Assembly (NCBI GenBank): GCA_030619925.1
Contig: JAUXAL010000014.1
Coordinates: forward strand, 1 to 57,479
Direction of reading: 5' to 3'
DNA: 57,479 nucleotides
DNA from: Phycisphaerae bacterium
Lineage (GTDB): Bacteria > Planctomycetota > Phycisphaerae > Sedimentisphaerales > Anaerobacaceae
The notes beneath the pieces are model-generated. The model ran no database searches, was not told where the DNA came from, and was given only the letters and a program-made list of their open reading frames with translations. A program made the position numbers and the translations under genes. Below, in pieces: positions 1 through 8,658 of the stretch. Numbering within the stretch: position 1 is the stretch's first letter; every line of letters starts with the position of its first letter.

Positions 1-389
1 AAGTTCGAGGCCAAGGCGGCAGGCCAAAAATGCTCGCCAGAAGTGGTTTTCTCCACGTTGAGAACGTTTTTGGCTGACAACGCAGGCATCGGGCTTTGCA
101 GCCGGCCGCAATAGAGCGGGTTATTTGGATAGGCTCTAAGAAAGGAACGCGTTTTTTTCCCCTTAGACTCCAATAGCCAATCACCATTCACTAATTATCT
201 GTTGCGGAAAACAAAAACTGACGATGTCACCCCTGCGAAAGCAGGGGTCCAGAGCGAAAAAGCTGGATTCCCGCTTCCGCGGGAATGACAAATACTGTTT
301 CCGCAACAGGAACTAATAACCCAATTCACGATGACTGAAACAATACCGGCGGGTTTAACAGGGCGATATTAAAGAAACTTCTAATGGCC
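1..389. other. Left-edge non-coding stretch with palindromes
   Basis: No gene is supported here. Frame 1 is open from the window edge to a TAG at 112-114 (37 codons); it could be the tail of a gene lying outside the window, but I recognise no family. Two perfect hairpins follow: a 7-bp stem with a GAAA tetraloop at 230-247, and a dRS3-like palindrome at 267-286 described separately. The rest is AT-rich spacer. Confidence 0.4.
267..286. repeat. dRS3-like palindrome, copy 1
   Basis: ATTCCCGCTTCCGCGGGAAT is an 8-bp perfect inverted repeat with a TTCC loop. It fits the ATTCCC-N8-GGGAAT pattern known from neisserial dRS3 repeats. Further copies are at 19200-19219 and 23289-23308, all between genes. 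Confidence 0.8.
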
Positions 390-418
390 TTGACATAGTT
401 AACCTGGGCTAATATACT
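390..418 (+). promoter_or_regulatory. Sigma-70-type promoter of ppdK
   Basis: TTGACA at 390-395 and TATACT at 413-418 are separated by 17 bases, close to the bacterial housekeeping consensus. Transcription would start near 425, leaving a leader of about 145 bases that contains the palindrome at 442-480. Confidence 0.7.
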
Positions 419-441
419 ATCCGGTCTTATTTTCCCGGCTG

Positions 442-480
442 AATTGCTACTCTGCGAAGCACTCGCTACGTAGCACGAGT
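442..480. repeat. Cruciform-type repeat, copy 1, in ppdK leader
   Basis: The outer arms TGCTAC and GTAGCA enclose the core CTGCGAAG and a short inner stem. A second copy at 50534-50577 has the outer stem changed on both sides (GTACTAC with GTAGTAC) and a longer inner stem. A truncated core lies at 57321-57332. The paired changes support a folded RNA or DNA element. Confidence 0.6.
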
Positions 481-570
481 TGCCGTGTGGATGTGCTAAA
501 ATGATTGGCATCATCCAACGGTTTTTAAGGTTTTGCAAATATATAATTTTACTTGGAAGGAGTTTTTCGA

Positions 571-3300
571 ATGGCAGAAAAAGTGAAAGCTTCCGCATCG
601 TCTGCGAAAAGCGTCTATTTTTTCGGCGACGGTAAAGCCCAAGGCAACGCAAAAATGAAAGAGCTTCTGGGCGGTAAGGGTGCTAACCTGGCCGAGATGT
701 CCAAGCTGGGCATCCGCGTTCCTCCCGGGTTTACCATTACGACCGAAGTTTGTACGCACTTCATGAACACCGGCGGAAAGTACCCGAAAGGGCTCAAGGC
801 AGAGGTGGACACAGCTTTGAAAAGGGTCGAGAAAATCATGCCGAGCCGTTTCGGCGACGCTCAAAACCCTCTGCTTTTCTCCGTACGCTCCGGAGCTCGT
901 ATTTCGATGCCTGGGATGATGGAGACCATTCTGAACATCGGTCTGACTTCCGCTACCATCCCTGGCCTCATCGTCAAGGCCGGCAACGAGCGGTTCGTCT
1001 ACGATGCATACAGACGCCTTATCACGATGTATTCCGATGTGGTTATGGAAAAGGCAGCGGGGATCGAGCCCAAGGAAGGCATGGGTATTCGACAGCAGCT
1101 CGAAAGCCAGATGCGAAAGATGAAAGACGACAAAGGCGTAAAGGATGACACTGACCTGGACGTTGATGACTTGAAAAAATTGGTGAATATCTTCAAGAAA
1201 AAAGTCAAGCAAGTCCTTAAGAGAGATTTTCCGGACGACCCTTACGATCAGCTATGGGGTGCCATCTCGGCTGTCTTTCACTCCTGGAACGGCAAAAGGG
1301 CTGTGGCGTATCGCAGGATCGAAAACATTCCCGACCACTGGGGAACCGCAGTAAACATTCAGACGATGGTTTTCGGCAACATGGGCGATGACTCGGCCAC
1401 AGGGGTTGCGTTCACTCGCGATCCCGCTACCGGCGAAAATAAATTCTACGGCGAATTTCTCGTAAATGCTCAAGGCGAAGACGTCGTAGCGGGCATCCGC
1501 ACACCCCAGGCGATCAACGCCGCCTCAAAAACAGAGGCCTCCAAGCACCTTCCCTCTCTGGAGGAGCTAATGCCCGGCCCCTACAAGCAGCTGGCTAAAA
1601 TCCGCACGAAACTGGAAAAACACTACCGCGATATGCAGGACGTCGAATTCACTATCCAGGATGGCAAACTTTTCATGCTCCAGACGCGAACCGGTAAGCG
1701 CAACGGCACAGCCGCTGTGGCAATGGCCGTGGAAATGTGCGAAGAGGGCCTTATCTCCAAAAAAGAGGCGCTCTTGAGGGTCAAGCCGGAGCAGCTCGAC
1801 GAGCTTCTACATCCGATGTTGGACCCCAAGTCCGAAAAGACCGCCGAAAAGCTGGCCCGTGGCCTGCCGGCAGGACCCGGCGGTGCGATTGGCCAAATCG
1901 TTTTCACCGCTGATGATGCCGACGCCTGGGCCAAAAAGGGCAAACAGGTCATTCTCGTTCGCGACGAGACCAGCCCCGAGGACGTACACGGCATGCGCGC
2001 CGCTCAGGCAATTCTCACAGCTAAAGGCGGTATGACCAGTCACGCTGCGCTGGTTGCCAGGGGCTGGGGTAAGTGCTGTATCGTCGGCTGCGGCGCCTTG
2101 AACATTAACGCTCGCAGCAAGGTCCTCTCTGTGAACGGAAAGAAACTTCGCGAGGGCGACTGGGTCTCTCTCAACGGTACCAGAGGTGTAGTATATGAAG
2201 GTACGGTCGGTCTGACGCCCGCCGACCCAACAAAGAACGTACACTACAAAAAACTCATGTCGTGGGCCGACAAGTTCCGCAAGCTTGGTATTCGAACCAA
2301 TGCTGATGACCCGAAGGACGCCAAATTGGCAAGGAGTTTCGGGGCCGAGGGCATCGGTCTGACACGCACCGAACACATGTTCTTTGGCCCGGACCGCATC
2401 AGAGCTATGCGGGAGATGATCTTGGCAGACGATGAGGTCGGCCGGAAAAAAGCCTTGAAAAAATTGCTTCCACTTCAGAGAAAAGATTTTATCGGCATCT
2501 TCAAGGCCATGAACGGACTTCCGGTTACCATTCGCACCCTGGACCCGCCGCTGCACGAGTTCCTGCCCAATGACCTGACCAGCCAGAAAGAGATGGCCAA
2601 GCAGATGGGAGTTTCCGTAGAAGCAATCAAGGCCAAAGTCCAGTCTCTCCACGAGCTGAACCCCATGTTGGGCCACCGGGGCTGTCGTCTCGGTATTACA
2701 TACCCGGAAATTACCGCTACGCAGGTACAGGCCATTATGGAAGCGGCTTGCCGTGTGGCAAAACAAGGCGTGAAGGTCTACCCCGAAATCATGATTCCGC
2801 TTATAGGAACTAAGGCGGAACTGGAGAACCAGCGAAAATTGGCGGTCGATACCGCCAAAGCCGTCATCGCCAGAACTGGAATACGCGTCAAATATCTTGT
2901 TGGCACGATGATTGAAATCCCAAGAGCGGCCATTACGGCAGATAAGATCGCCGAGGTCGCGGATTTCTTCTCTTTCGGGACCAATGACCTGACGCAAATG
3001 ACCTTCGGATACAGCCGTGACGACGCTGGAAAATTCTTGCCTGATTACCTCTCAAAAAAGATTCTTCCTGCAGAGCCGTTCCAAACACTCGACCAGGAAG
3101 GTGTGGGGCAGTTGGTCAAGATGGGCATCGAACGTGGAAGGGCTGGCCGGCCCGGCTTGAAAATCGGTATCTGCGGGGAGCACGGCGGCGACCCTAAGTC
3201 CATCGAGTTCTGCCACAAGGTGAAAATGAACTATGTTAGCTGCTCTCCTTATCGGGTGCCGATTGCAAGACTGGCCGCTGCACAGGCAGCAGTTAAGTAA
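571..3300 (+). CDS. ppdK: Pyruvate, phosphate dikinase
   Basis: This enzyme interconverts pyruvate, ATP and phosphate with phosphoenolpyruvate, AMP and pyrophosphate in the cytoplasm. At 909 residues it is a little longer than the usual 870-900. The N-terminal ATP-grasp part begins with a KGANLAEM motif. The phosphohistidine domain has GGMTSHAA with the catalytic His near residue 491. The C-terminal PEP-binding barrel has GICGEHGG with the catalytic Cys near residue 868. The ATG at 571 is chosen because GGAAGGAG (555-562) lies 8 bases upstream; an in-frame TTG at 553 would place the start before that site. It stands alone behind a strong promoter. Identification is secure. Confidence 0.97.
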   Translation: MAEKVKASASSAKSVYFFGDGKAQGNAKMKELLGGKGANLAEMSKLGIRVPPGFTITTEVCTHFMNTGGKYPKGLKAEVDTALKRVEKIMPSRFGDAQNPLLFSVRSGARISMPGMMETILNIGLTSATIPGLIVKAGNERFVYDAYRRLITMYSDVVMEKAAGIEPKEGMGIRQQLESQMRKMKDDKGVKDDTDLDVDDLKKLVNIFKKKVKQVLKRDFPDDPYDQLWGAISAVFHSWNGKRAVAYRRIENIPDHWGTAVNIQTMVFGNMGDDSATGVAFTRDPATGENKFYGEFLVNAQGEDVVAGIRTPQAINAASKTEASKHLPSLEELMPGPYKQLAKIRTKLEKHYRDMQDVEFTIQDGKLFMLQTRTGKRNGTAAVAMAVEMCEEGLISKKEALLRVKPEQLDELLHPMLDPKSEKTAEKLARGLPAGPGGAIGQIVFTADDADAWAKKGKQVILVRDETSPEDVHGMRAAQAILTAKGGMTSHAALVARGWGKCCIVGCGALNINARSKVLSVNGKKLREGDWVSLNGTRGVVYEGTVGLTPADPTKNVHYKKLMSWADKFRKLGIRTNADDPKDAKLARSFGAEGIGLTRTEHMFFGPDRIRAMREMILADDEVGRKKALKKLLPLQRKDFIGIFKAMNGLPVTIRTLDPPLHEFLPNDLTSQKEMAKQMGVSVEAIKAKVQSLHELNPMLGHRGCRLGITYPEITATQVQAIMEAACRVAKQGVKVYPEIMIPLIGTKAELENQRKLAVDTAKAVIARTGIRVKYLVGTMIEIPRAAITADKIAEVADFFSFGTNDLTQMTFGYSRDDAGKFLPDYLSKKILPAEPFQTLDQEGVGQLVKMGIERGRAGRPGLKIGICGEHGGDPKSIEFCHKVKMNYVSCSPYRVPIARLAAAQAAVK

Positions 3301-3703
3301 TTTACTATTGACTATTTATGATTGACTATTGATTATTGGGGAGAGCCGTCGAATCGCTTTTGGCGAATGGCGGGAAGCGGTTAACCGGGAAAATGGGCTT
3401 CAGTTACGTGTAGGCTGAAGCCCATTCTAATTTACTGGAGGCGGGGTCTCGATGCTCGTAAGAAAGCGATTAGTGAATTGTGAATAAACAGCCAAGAGAG
3501 CCGCGACTGTAATGGAGCGGTAACTGTGAGGGAGCGGTAACTGTAAGGGAGCGGACAATTAACCAATTAACTAATCAACCAATTAACTGACAACAGACAT
3601 TCCGAGCCCTTCGCTGCGCTTCGGCCCTTCGCAATAGCAGGACCACTGCTACGGAGGATTTGTCCAGAGAATTTCTGCCGGAGAAAACAGGCAAAGACAG
3701 ACA
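3301..3703. other. Intergenic repeat-rich stretch
   Basis: No gene is seen. It holds three tandem 17-bp units at 3506-3522, 3523-3539 and 3540-3556 (ACTGTRAGGGAGCGGTA-type), and runs of the AT-rich filler ACCAATTAACT that recur elsewhere in the window. Confidence 0.6.
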
Positions 3704-3732
3704 TTGACACAAACCAGCAGGCCTGATAAAAT
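3704..3732 (+). promoter_or_regulatory. Promoter of the tRNA-His gene
   Basis: TTGACA at 3704-3709 and TAAAAT at 3727-3732 have a 17-base spacer and lie about 27 bases upstream of the tRNA. Confidence 0.75.
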
Positions 3733-3758
3733 TCACATTCGGCGGGGGGAAGGGTTGT

Positions 3759-3833
3759 GGTGAAAGTAGCTCAGTTGGTTAGAGCACCAGATTGTGGATC
3801 TGGGGGTCGGGGGTTCGAGTCCCCTCTTTCACC
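3759..3833 (+). tRNA. tRNA-His (anticodon GTG)
   Basis: A complete cloverleaf can be drawn. The acceptor stem pairs GTGAAAG (3760-3766) with CTTTCAC (3826-3832). The anticodon stem CCAGA/TCTGG holds loop TTGTGGA with anticodon GTG at 3794-3796, and a GGTTCGA T-loop is present. The extra G at 3759 facing C at 3833 is the G-1:C73 pair typical of histidine tRNA. The terminal CCA is not encoded. Confidence 0.97.
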
Positions 3834-3958
3834 CTTTCGCATAAGCCGGCCAGCCCGTCTTGGCTCGGCCAAGCCGAGACAGGCAGCGACCGGTGGAAGG
3901 CAGCTACATTCCAAAAAGTAACGAGTAAAGAATAAAAAAACAAGAAAAGGAGAAAGAA

Positions 3959-5314
3959 ATGAAGAAACTAACAGTGGGTCTAAACCTATCGTTCACCATT
4001 GTTTTGTTCGTTGTTTTAGTTAATGGTGGGTATGCGAAGCAAAGAGTGTTGAACCGGCCGCCAAAGGGATTTAAGGCGCTGTTCAACGGCAGGGACTTAA
4101 TCGGCTGGAAAGTGCCGGCCGGAGACAATGGGCATTGGAAAGTAATTGACGGCGTGATCGATTATGACGCTCAGTCTGAGGCGAAAGGTGACAAGAACCT
4201 CCGGACAAAGGAGTCGTTTGAAGATTTTACCCTTCATATCGAGTGGCGCTTCAAACGCACAACGGGTTTGTATGCGATGCCGACGGTTCTACCGGACGGC
4301 TCAGAGAAAACCGACGCAAACGGCCAGGTCATAAAAGTGTTGCAAAACAACGCCGACTCGGGCATCTTTCTGCGTGGATCGAGCAAGGCGCAGATAAATA
4401 TCTGGTGCTGGCCGATAGGTTCCGGTGAGATTTGGGGCTATCGACGTGACAAATCGATGCCGCCGGAAGTACGGGCCGGGGCTGTGCCAAAAATGCGGGC
4501 AGACAAACCCGTCGGCCAGTGGAACGCATTCGACATCACGATGAGAGGTGAGCGGCTGACCATCGTGCTTAACGGCAAAACCGTGATCGATAATACCAGG
4601 CTGCCCGGCGTTCCAGAAAGCGGGCCGATTGCATTGCAGCATCACGGCGGCTTTAACGAGAAAACCGGCGAGTTCAGACCGGCCTCAAGCTTGATTCAGT
4701 TCCGTAATATCTGGGTCAAGAAGCTCGATGGGGATGAAAAAGGTTTCGTTTCTTTGTTCAACGGCAAAGACCTGACCGGCTGGACAGGTGACACTAAAGG
4801 CTACGCGGCCAGAGACGGCAAGATCGTTCTCGACCCAAAGCTTGGCGGCGGGAACCTCTTTACAGTGGGTGAATATGGCGATTTTATCTTTCGCTTTGAA
4901 TTCAAACTGACACCCGGGGCCAACAACGGCCTTGTGATCCGTGCACCTCTGTCAGGCACCCCGGCGTATGACGGCATGGAACTTCAAATTCTTGACAACA
5001 CTGCCGCCAAATATAAAACTCTCAAGCCCTATCAGTTTCACGGGTCCATCTACGGCGTCGTTCCAGCGAAGCGCGGTTACCTTAAACCTACCGGCCAATG
5101 GAATTCGCAAAAGGTCATCGCCAAGGGCCGGCGCATCAAGGTAATACTCAATGGCACGACCATCGTCGACGCGGACATCGACGAGGCCGGCATACCCCAG
5201 ACGATGGATGGAAGAGACCACCCGGGCCTCAAACGCAAAAAGGGCCACATCGGCTTTGCCGGGCACGGGGACTATCTCGAATTCCGTAACATAAGTATCA
5301 AGACTCTTGATTAG
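3959..5314 (+). CDS. Exported protein with two DUF1080 (3-keto-disaccharide hydrolase) domains
   Basis: The 451-residue product starts with a signal peptide (residues 1 to about 26, ending near GGYAKQ). It then has two concanavalin-like DUF1080 domains (PF06439), each opening with an LFNGRDLIGW or LFNGKDLTGW motif (near residues 41 and 264). This family includes hydrolases that cleave 3-keto-glycosides after a Gfo/Idh-type dehydrogenase has oxidised C3 of the sugar. The next gene, 39 bases downstream on the same strand, is such an oxidoreductase, which supports a shared periplasmic pathway. The start has a good AAAAGGAG site. The tandem architecture is clear; the substrate is unknown. Confidence 0.88.
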   Translation: MKKLTVGLNLSFTIVLFVVLVNGGYAKQRVLNRPPKGFKALFNGRDLIGWKVPAGDNGHWKVIDGVIDYDAQSEAKGDKNLRTKESFEDFTLHIEWRFKRTTGLYAMPTVLPDGSEKTDANGQVIKVLQNNADSGIFLRGSSKAQINIWCWPIGSGEIWGYRRDKSMPPEVRAGAVPKMRADKPVGQWNAFDITMRGERLTIVLNGKTVIDNTRLPGVPESGPIALQHHGGFNEKTGEFRPASSLIQFRNIWVKKLDGDEKGFVSLFNGKDLTGWTGDTKGYAARDGKIVLDPKLGGGNLFTVGEYGDFIFRFEFKLTPGANNGLVIRAPLSGTPAYDGMELQILDNTAAKYKTLKPYQFHGSIYGVVPAKRGYLKPTGQWNSQKVIAKGRRIKVILNGTTIVDADIDEAGIPQTMDGRDHPGLKRKKGHIGFAGHGDYLEFRNISIKTLD

Positions 5315-5353
5315 ACGGCAAAGACTTGCACAAAATAAGATGAGGAAAAAACA

Positions 5354-6644
5354 ATGAAAAGCAGAAGAACTAAAAAGGCAAAGACAATAAGCCGTCGGGA
5401 ATTTTTGAAAGGCTCGGCGGTTGCCGCAGGAACGGCTATAGCCTGGCCGACAATCGTTCCTTCTTCGGTGTTCGGTGCGGCTGCACCGAGTAATCGCATC
5501 ACGATAGGCTGTATCGGCGTGGGACGAAAGGGCTCAGGTAATATGAAGGCGTTCCAAGGTAATTCCGGCGCTGAGGTGGTGGCGGTTTGTGATGTCGACG
5601 CCGGCTACCGCGAGAAGGCACGTCAAACGGCCGGCCTCGACGCCAGGTCGACCTACCGTGATTTTCGCGACTTGTTGGCCCGGGATGACATCGACGCGGT
5701 GGTCGTGGTTACGCCGGACCATTGGCATGTGCCGATTTCGATTGCCGCAGTCAGGGCCGGCAAGGATGTATTTTGTGAAAAGCCGCTGACTCTGACCATA
5801 GCCGAGGGCCGTGCCCTTGCCGACGAGGTGAAACGGTACGCCCGCGTATTCCAGACCGGCTCTCAGCAGCGCTCATCCGACAATTTCCGCTTTGCCTGCG
5901 AGCTGGTTCGCAACGGCAGAATCGGCAAACTCCATACCGTGCGTGTCGGCATCCCCGGCAATAATAGAACGTGCGAGCCCACCTGGAGGCCCGAGCCGGT
6001 GCCGGAGGGCTTCGATTACGACTTCTGGCTGGGGGCCTGCCCCGTGGGCCCCTTACCATACGCAGCGATGCCACTACCAATTCCGCTTTATATTAGATTA
6101 CTCCGGCGGCCAGGTAACCAACTGGGGCGGCCATCATCTGGACATCGCCCAGTGGGGCATGGGCATGGATGATTCCGGGCCGGTTGAGATATTCGGCGAA
6201 GGTGAGTTTCCCAAGACGGGCCTTTTTACCACCGCGACGAAGGTGCACTTCGAGGCCAAATACGCCAACGGCGTGAAGCTGGTCTGCCAGACCGACGGCT
6301 CGAATACGAAGTTCGAGGGCACCGACGGCTGGGTGGATGTGAGCCGGGGCGGCCTGAAAACCGGGCCGGAGTCACTGAAAAACACCACTATAGGCCCGAA
6401 TGAGATACACCTTTACGAAAGCAATGACCACAACCAAAACTTCCTGGATTGTATTAAGAGCCGAAAGGACCCGATTACTAACGCGGAAATCGGACACCGC
6501 ACTTCCACTCTCTGTCACTTGGGCAACATCGCGATGCTGCTTGGCCGAAAACTGAAATGGGACCCGAAGAACGAACGCTTCACCAATGACTCGGCGGCGA
6601 ACAGTATGGTCACGCGTGCCATGCGCGCGCCCTGGCGGCTGTGA
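5354..6644 (+). CDS. Gfo/Idh/MocA oxidoreductase with Tat signal, broken by one extra G
   Basis: Predicted NAD(P)-dependent sugar dehydrogenase. A Tat signal (SRREFLKGSAVAAG) opens the protein, followed by a Rossmann fold with GCIGVGRKGSG near residue 55 and the CEKPLT motif near residue 140. The reading frame breaks at the five-G run at 6031-6035. Upstream the frame gives FDYDFWLG; removing one G continues it as GPAPWAPY and then DYSGGQVTNWGGHH, the normal family sequence, through to the stop at 6644. The corrected gene is exactly 430 codons. The break may be an assembly error in a homopolymer or a recent mutation. With the DUF1080 gene just upstream it may form a 3-keto-glycoside pathway. 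Confidence 0.85.
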
Positions 6645-6715
6645 AAAAATTAAATATCAAAGTGTAAAATGTAAAATTAAGGAAGTCATCCAGCACCAAT
6701 TTTTTCAAAGAAAGT

Positions 6716-6733
6716 GGTGCGAAATATCGCACC
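6716..6733. repeat. REP palindrome 1 (AAATAT loop type)
   Basis: GGTGCGAAATATCGCACC is followed by CTACATGG, so it lies in inverted orientation relative to the next two copies. Part of the seven-copy family around the RAYT gene. Confidence 0.9.
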
Positions 6734-6764
6734 CTACATGGTTGTGGTCGTTCCCGTTGGGTAG

Positions 6765-6782
6765 GGTGCGATGAATCGCACC
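6765..6782. repeat. REP palindrome 2 (TGAAT loop type)
   Basis: GGTGCGATGAATCGCACC is preceded by GTAG. It forms a BIME-like pair with copy 1. A short spacer (CTACATGG and GTCGTTCCCGTTRG) recurs between copies 1, 2 and 3. Confidence 0.9.
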
Positions 6783-6810
6783 TACATGGCTAGTCGTTCC
6801 CGTTAGGTAG

Positions 6811-6828
6811 GGTGCGATGAATCGCACC
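6811..6828. repeat. REP palindrome 3 (TGAAT loop type)
   Basis: Same sequence as copy 2, ending 20 bases upstream of the RAYT start codon. Confidence 0.9.
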
Positions 6829-6848
6829 AACCATGGGAGAATAGATAC

Positions 6849-7421
6849 ATGCCGGACTATAAACGATGGTTTTGTGTTGGCGGGACATATTTCTTTACCG
6901 TCGTGACATACAACCGGCGAAAGATATTTTGTGATGCTCATGCCCGTACATCTTTGCATCGGGCCATGGCTGAAGTCCAGGCCTTGCGTCCTTTTGAAAT
7001 GCTGGGTGTTGCGCTTTTGCCCGACCACTGTCACTGTATATGGAAGATGGCGTCCGATGACGACAATTTCTCTGTGAGATGGGGAATGATAAAAAGGAGA
7101 TTCACGAAATTATGGCTTACCAGTGGCGGCCAAGATGTGCCGGTATCGGCATCGAGAACCCAAAGAGGGGAACGCGGCATTTGGCAGAGGCGGTTCTGGG
7201 AACACCTGATTCGCGATCAGCAGGATTTTGCCCGACATATGGATTATATCCATTACAACCCGGTAAAACACGGATATGTGACATGTCCTCATCAATGTAA
7301 GCATTCGAGTTTTCATCGTTGGGTCAAAGAGGGAGTTTACAAGTTTGATTGGCTTTGCCAATGCCAGGAAAATCGTAAACCTCCTAATTTTGAGGTTATT
7401 TCTCATACTGTAGGAGAATGA
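6849..7421 (+). CDS. REP-associated tyrosine transposase (RAYT, Y1_Tnp family)
   Basis: The 190-residue protein belongs to the HUH single-strand transposase-like family (PF01797) that is linked to spreading REP palindromes. The HUH motif is LPDHCHCIW with His60 and His62. The C-terminal YIHYNPVKHG holds the candidate catalytic tyrosines (133 and 136). IWQRRFWEHLI is the usual preceding motif. Its length is normal and the frame is intact, so the gene is probably functional. Palindromes GGTGCGA...TCGCACC flank it on both sides, three upstream and two just downstream, as expected for a RAYT and its substrates. Confidence 0.93.
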   Translation: MPDYKRWFCVGGTYFFTVVTYNRRKIFCDAHARTSLHRAMAEVQALRPFEMLGVALLPDHCHCIWKMASDDDNFSVRWGMIKRRFTKLWLTSGGQDVPVSASRTQRGERGIWQRRFWEHLIRDQQDFARHMDYIHYNPVKHGYVTCPHQCKHSSFHRWVKEGVYKFDWLCQCQENRKPPNFEVISHTVGE

Positions 7422-7441
7422 AGCGATATAATTAAAGGAAG

Positions 7442-7459
7442 GGTGCGATGAATCGCACC
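7442..7459. repeat. REP palindrome 4 (TGAAT loop type)
   Basis: Exact copy of REP 2, starting 20 bases after the RAYT stop codon. Confidence 0.9.
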
Positions 7460-7478
7460 AATTCCGTGAGAATAGTAG

Positions 7479-7496
7479 GGTGCGAAATATCGCACC
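7479..7496. repeat. REP palindrome 5 with fully symmetric flanks
   Basis: The AAATAT-loop palindrome has GTAG before and CTAC after it, so the inverted repeat extends over 26 bases (7475-7500). It abuts a truncated coding fragment. Confidence 0.9.
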
Positions 7497-7503
7497 CTAC
7501 ATA

Positions 7504-7608
7504 GTGGCTTCAGGCACCGCATCTGCCCATTGCGATACCTTAGACGGCCCCGTGGTGACGGAAGCCGTGGCCGCTCTGAAAAAAGGGGATATAGGTTATG
7601 GCCATTGA
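7504..7608 (+). pseudogene. Fragment of a DUF6448-like exported protein
   Basis: This frame reads VASGTASAHCDTLDGPVVTE and then AVAALKKGDIGYGH before a TGA. AHCDTLDGPVV followed by an ALKKGD-like stretch is the N-terminus of small exported DUF6448 proteins as I remember that family. The signal peptide is missing to the left, exactly where REP 5 begins, and most of the protein is missing to the right. The tail overlaps the cupin start. I infer a remnant left by REP insertion and deletion. The family assignment is from memory. Confidence 0.5.
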
Positions 7609-7942
7609 GAAAGAAAAAGGGTCCAAGATCCAGGTGAGTCAAGTTCTTGATTTGATAAAGCTTGTTGAATACGGCCAAGGTGCTATCGTCAGTCGCACCC
7701 TGGTTGAAAACGAAGCAGGCACTGTGACATTGTTCGCTTTTGATGCCGACCAGGGCCTCAACGAACATACTGCGCCGTTTGATGCCCTGGTACAGGTCGT
7801 AAACGGTGAGGGCGAGTTCATCATTGGTGGAAAATCGCACCAGGTGGGCGAAGGTCAACTCATTCTGATGCCCGCTAATGTTCCTCATGCGGTACGGGCC
7901 AACAGGCGTTTCAAGATGATGCTAACGATGCTCCGCAAATAA
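7598..7942 (+). CDS. Small single-domain cupin protein
   Basis: A 114-residue cytoplasmic cupin (Cupin_2 type). Motif 1 is visible around residues 48-68 (NEHTAPFDALVQVVNGEGEF), although the classical second His is replaced. Motif 2 is near residues 88-92 (PANVPHAV). Proteins of this size bind a metal and may act as small isomerases, dioxygenases or sensors; the sequence does not say which. An AAGGGG site lies upstream. It lies between REP palindromes 5 and 6 and starts within the DUF6448-like remnant, so it may be the surviving part of an older operon. Confidence 0.85.
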   Translation: MAIEKEKGSKIQVSQVLDLIKLVEYGQGAIVSRTLVENEAGTVTLFAFDADQGLNEHTAPFDALVQVVNGEGEFIIGGKSHQVGEGQLILMPANVPHAVRANRRFKMMLTMLRK

Positions 7943-7966
7943 GGCAAACGGTAAAAGGTCAGGTAG

Positions 7967-7984
7967 GGTGCGATGAATCGCACC
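7967..7984. repeat. REP palindrome 6 (TGAAT loop type)
   Basis: Exact copy of REP 2 with GTAG before it, lying between the cupin and DinB-like genes. Confidence 0.9.
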
Positions 7985-8108
7985 AATTATGGGTGCTGAA
8001 TCCACCCTCGCCAAGGCTTCGGCGGACAAGTACTTTGGGTTCGACACTTCGACAAGACTTATCTGTGCTCACAGCAAGAAGGTGAAGTGGAACCTGAAAG
8101 GAGCAATT

Positions 8109-8588
8109 ATGAATGAATTTGAATCAATTAGCCAAGAGTTATTATCCCTAATTGAAGAATGGGAACCAAAACTATCAACTCTTGGGAATGATGTTATTAC
8201 TGAACGACGTAACAGTCAAAATCGCACCATCAAGCAAATTGTAGGACACATGGTGGATTCGGCCTCTAATAACACGCATCGAATAATTCACTTGCAATAC
8301 CAGGAAAGTCCCTTGATTTTTCCGGACTATGCAAATCTTGGGAATAATGACAGGTGGATTGCCATTCAGAACTATCAGGAGAAAGAATGGAACAGCTTGG
8401 TCCAATTATGGAAATATACCAACATGCACATTGTCCACGTGATTGGGAATATAAACATTGAAAAATTGGACAATGTTTGGATATCTGCTTTAAATGAAAA
8501 GATATCACTCAAAGCCATGGTCGTTGATTTCCCACGGCATTTCAAACTACATCTTAACGAAATAAATGAATTAATAAACAAAGAATAG
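8109..8588 (+). CDS. DinB-like four-helix protein, AT-rich
   Basis: The 159-residue protein has the length and pattern of the DinB/DfsB superfamily of metal-binding four-helix bundles. VGHMVDSASNNTHR (near residue 45) and DFPRHFKLHLNEIN (near residue 140) place histidines as in that family. The biochemical role is unknown; members include thiol-dependent transferases and stress proteins. ATG 8109 is chosen because AAAGGAG lies at 8097-8103; an upstream in-frame start at 7989 would read through REP flanking DNA. Base composition is clearly more AT-rich than neighbours and the gene sits between REP 6 and REP 7, suggesting acquisition. Confidence 0.75.
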   Translation: MNEFESISQELLSLIEEWEPKLSTLGNDVITERRNSQNRTIKQIVGHMVDSASNNTHRIIHLQYQESPLIFPDYANLGNNDRWIAIQNYQEKEWNSLVQLWKYTNMHIVHVIGNINIEKLDNVWISALNEKISLKAMVVDFPRHFKLHLNEINELINKE

Positions 8589-8592
8589 AAGT

Positions 8593-8610
8593 GGTGCGAA
8601 ATATCGCACC
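8593..8610. repeat. REP palindrome 7 (AAATAT loop type)
   Basis: Last copy, immediately after the DinB-like stop codon and followed by CTACATGAC. It marks the right edge of the REP island. Confidence 0.9.
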
Positions 8611-8658
8611 CTACATGACTGCGAATTAATATTTGGTTAAACATAAGGCGAAGAAATC

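Noticed and set aside
1807-2997. Minus-strand open frame of 396 codons opposite ppdK
   Set aside because: The plus strand encodes a clear PPDK across the whole span; the minus frame has no recognisable motifs or ribosome site.
3838-3900. Terminator after tRNA-His
   Set aside because: CTCGGC-CAA-GCCGAG can fold, but no T-tract follows on the plus strand and an alternative pairing is equally good.
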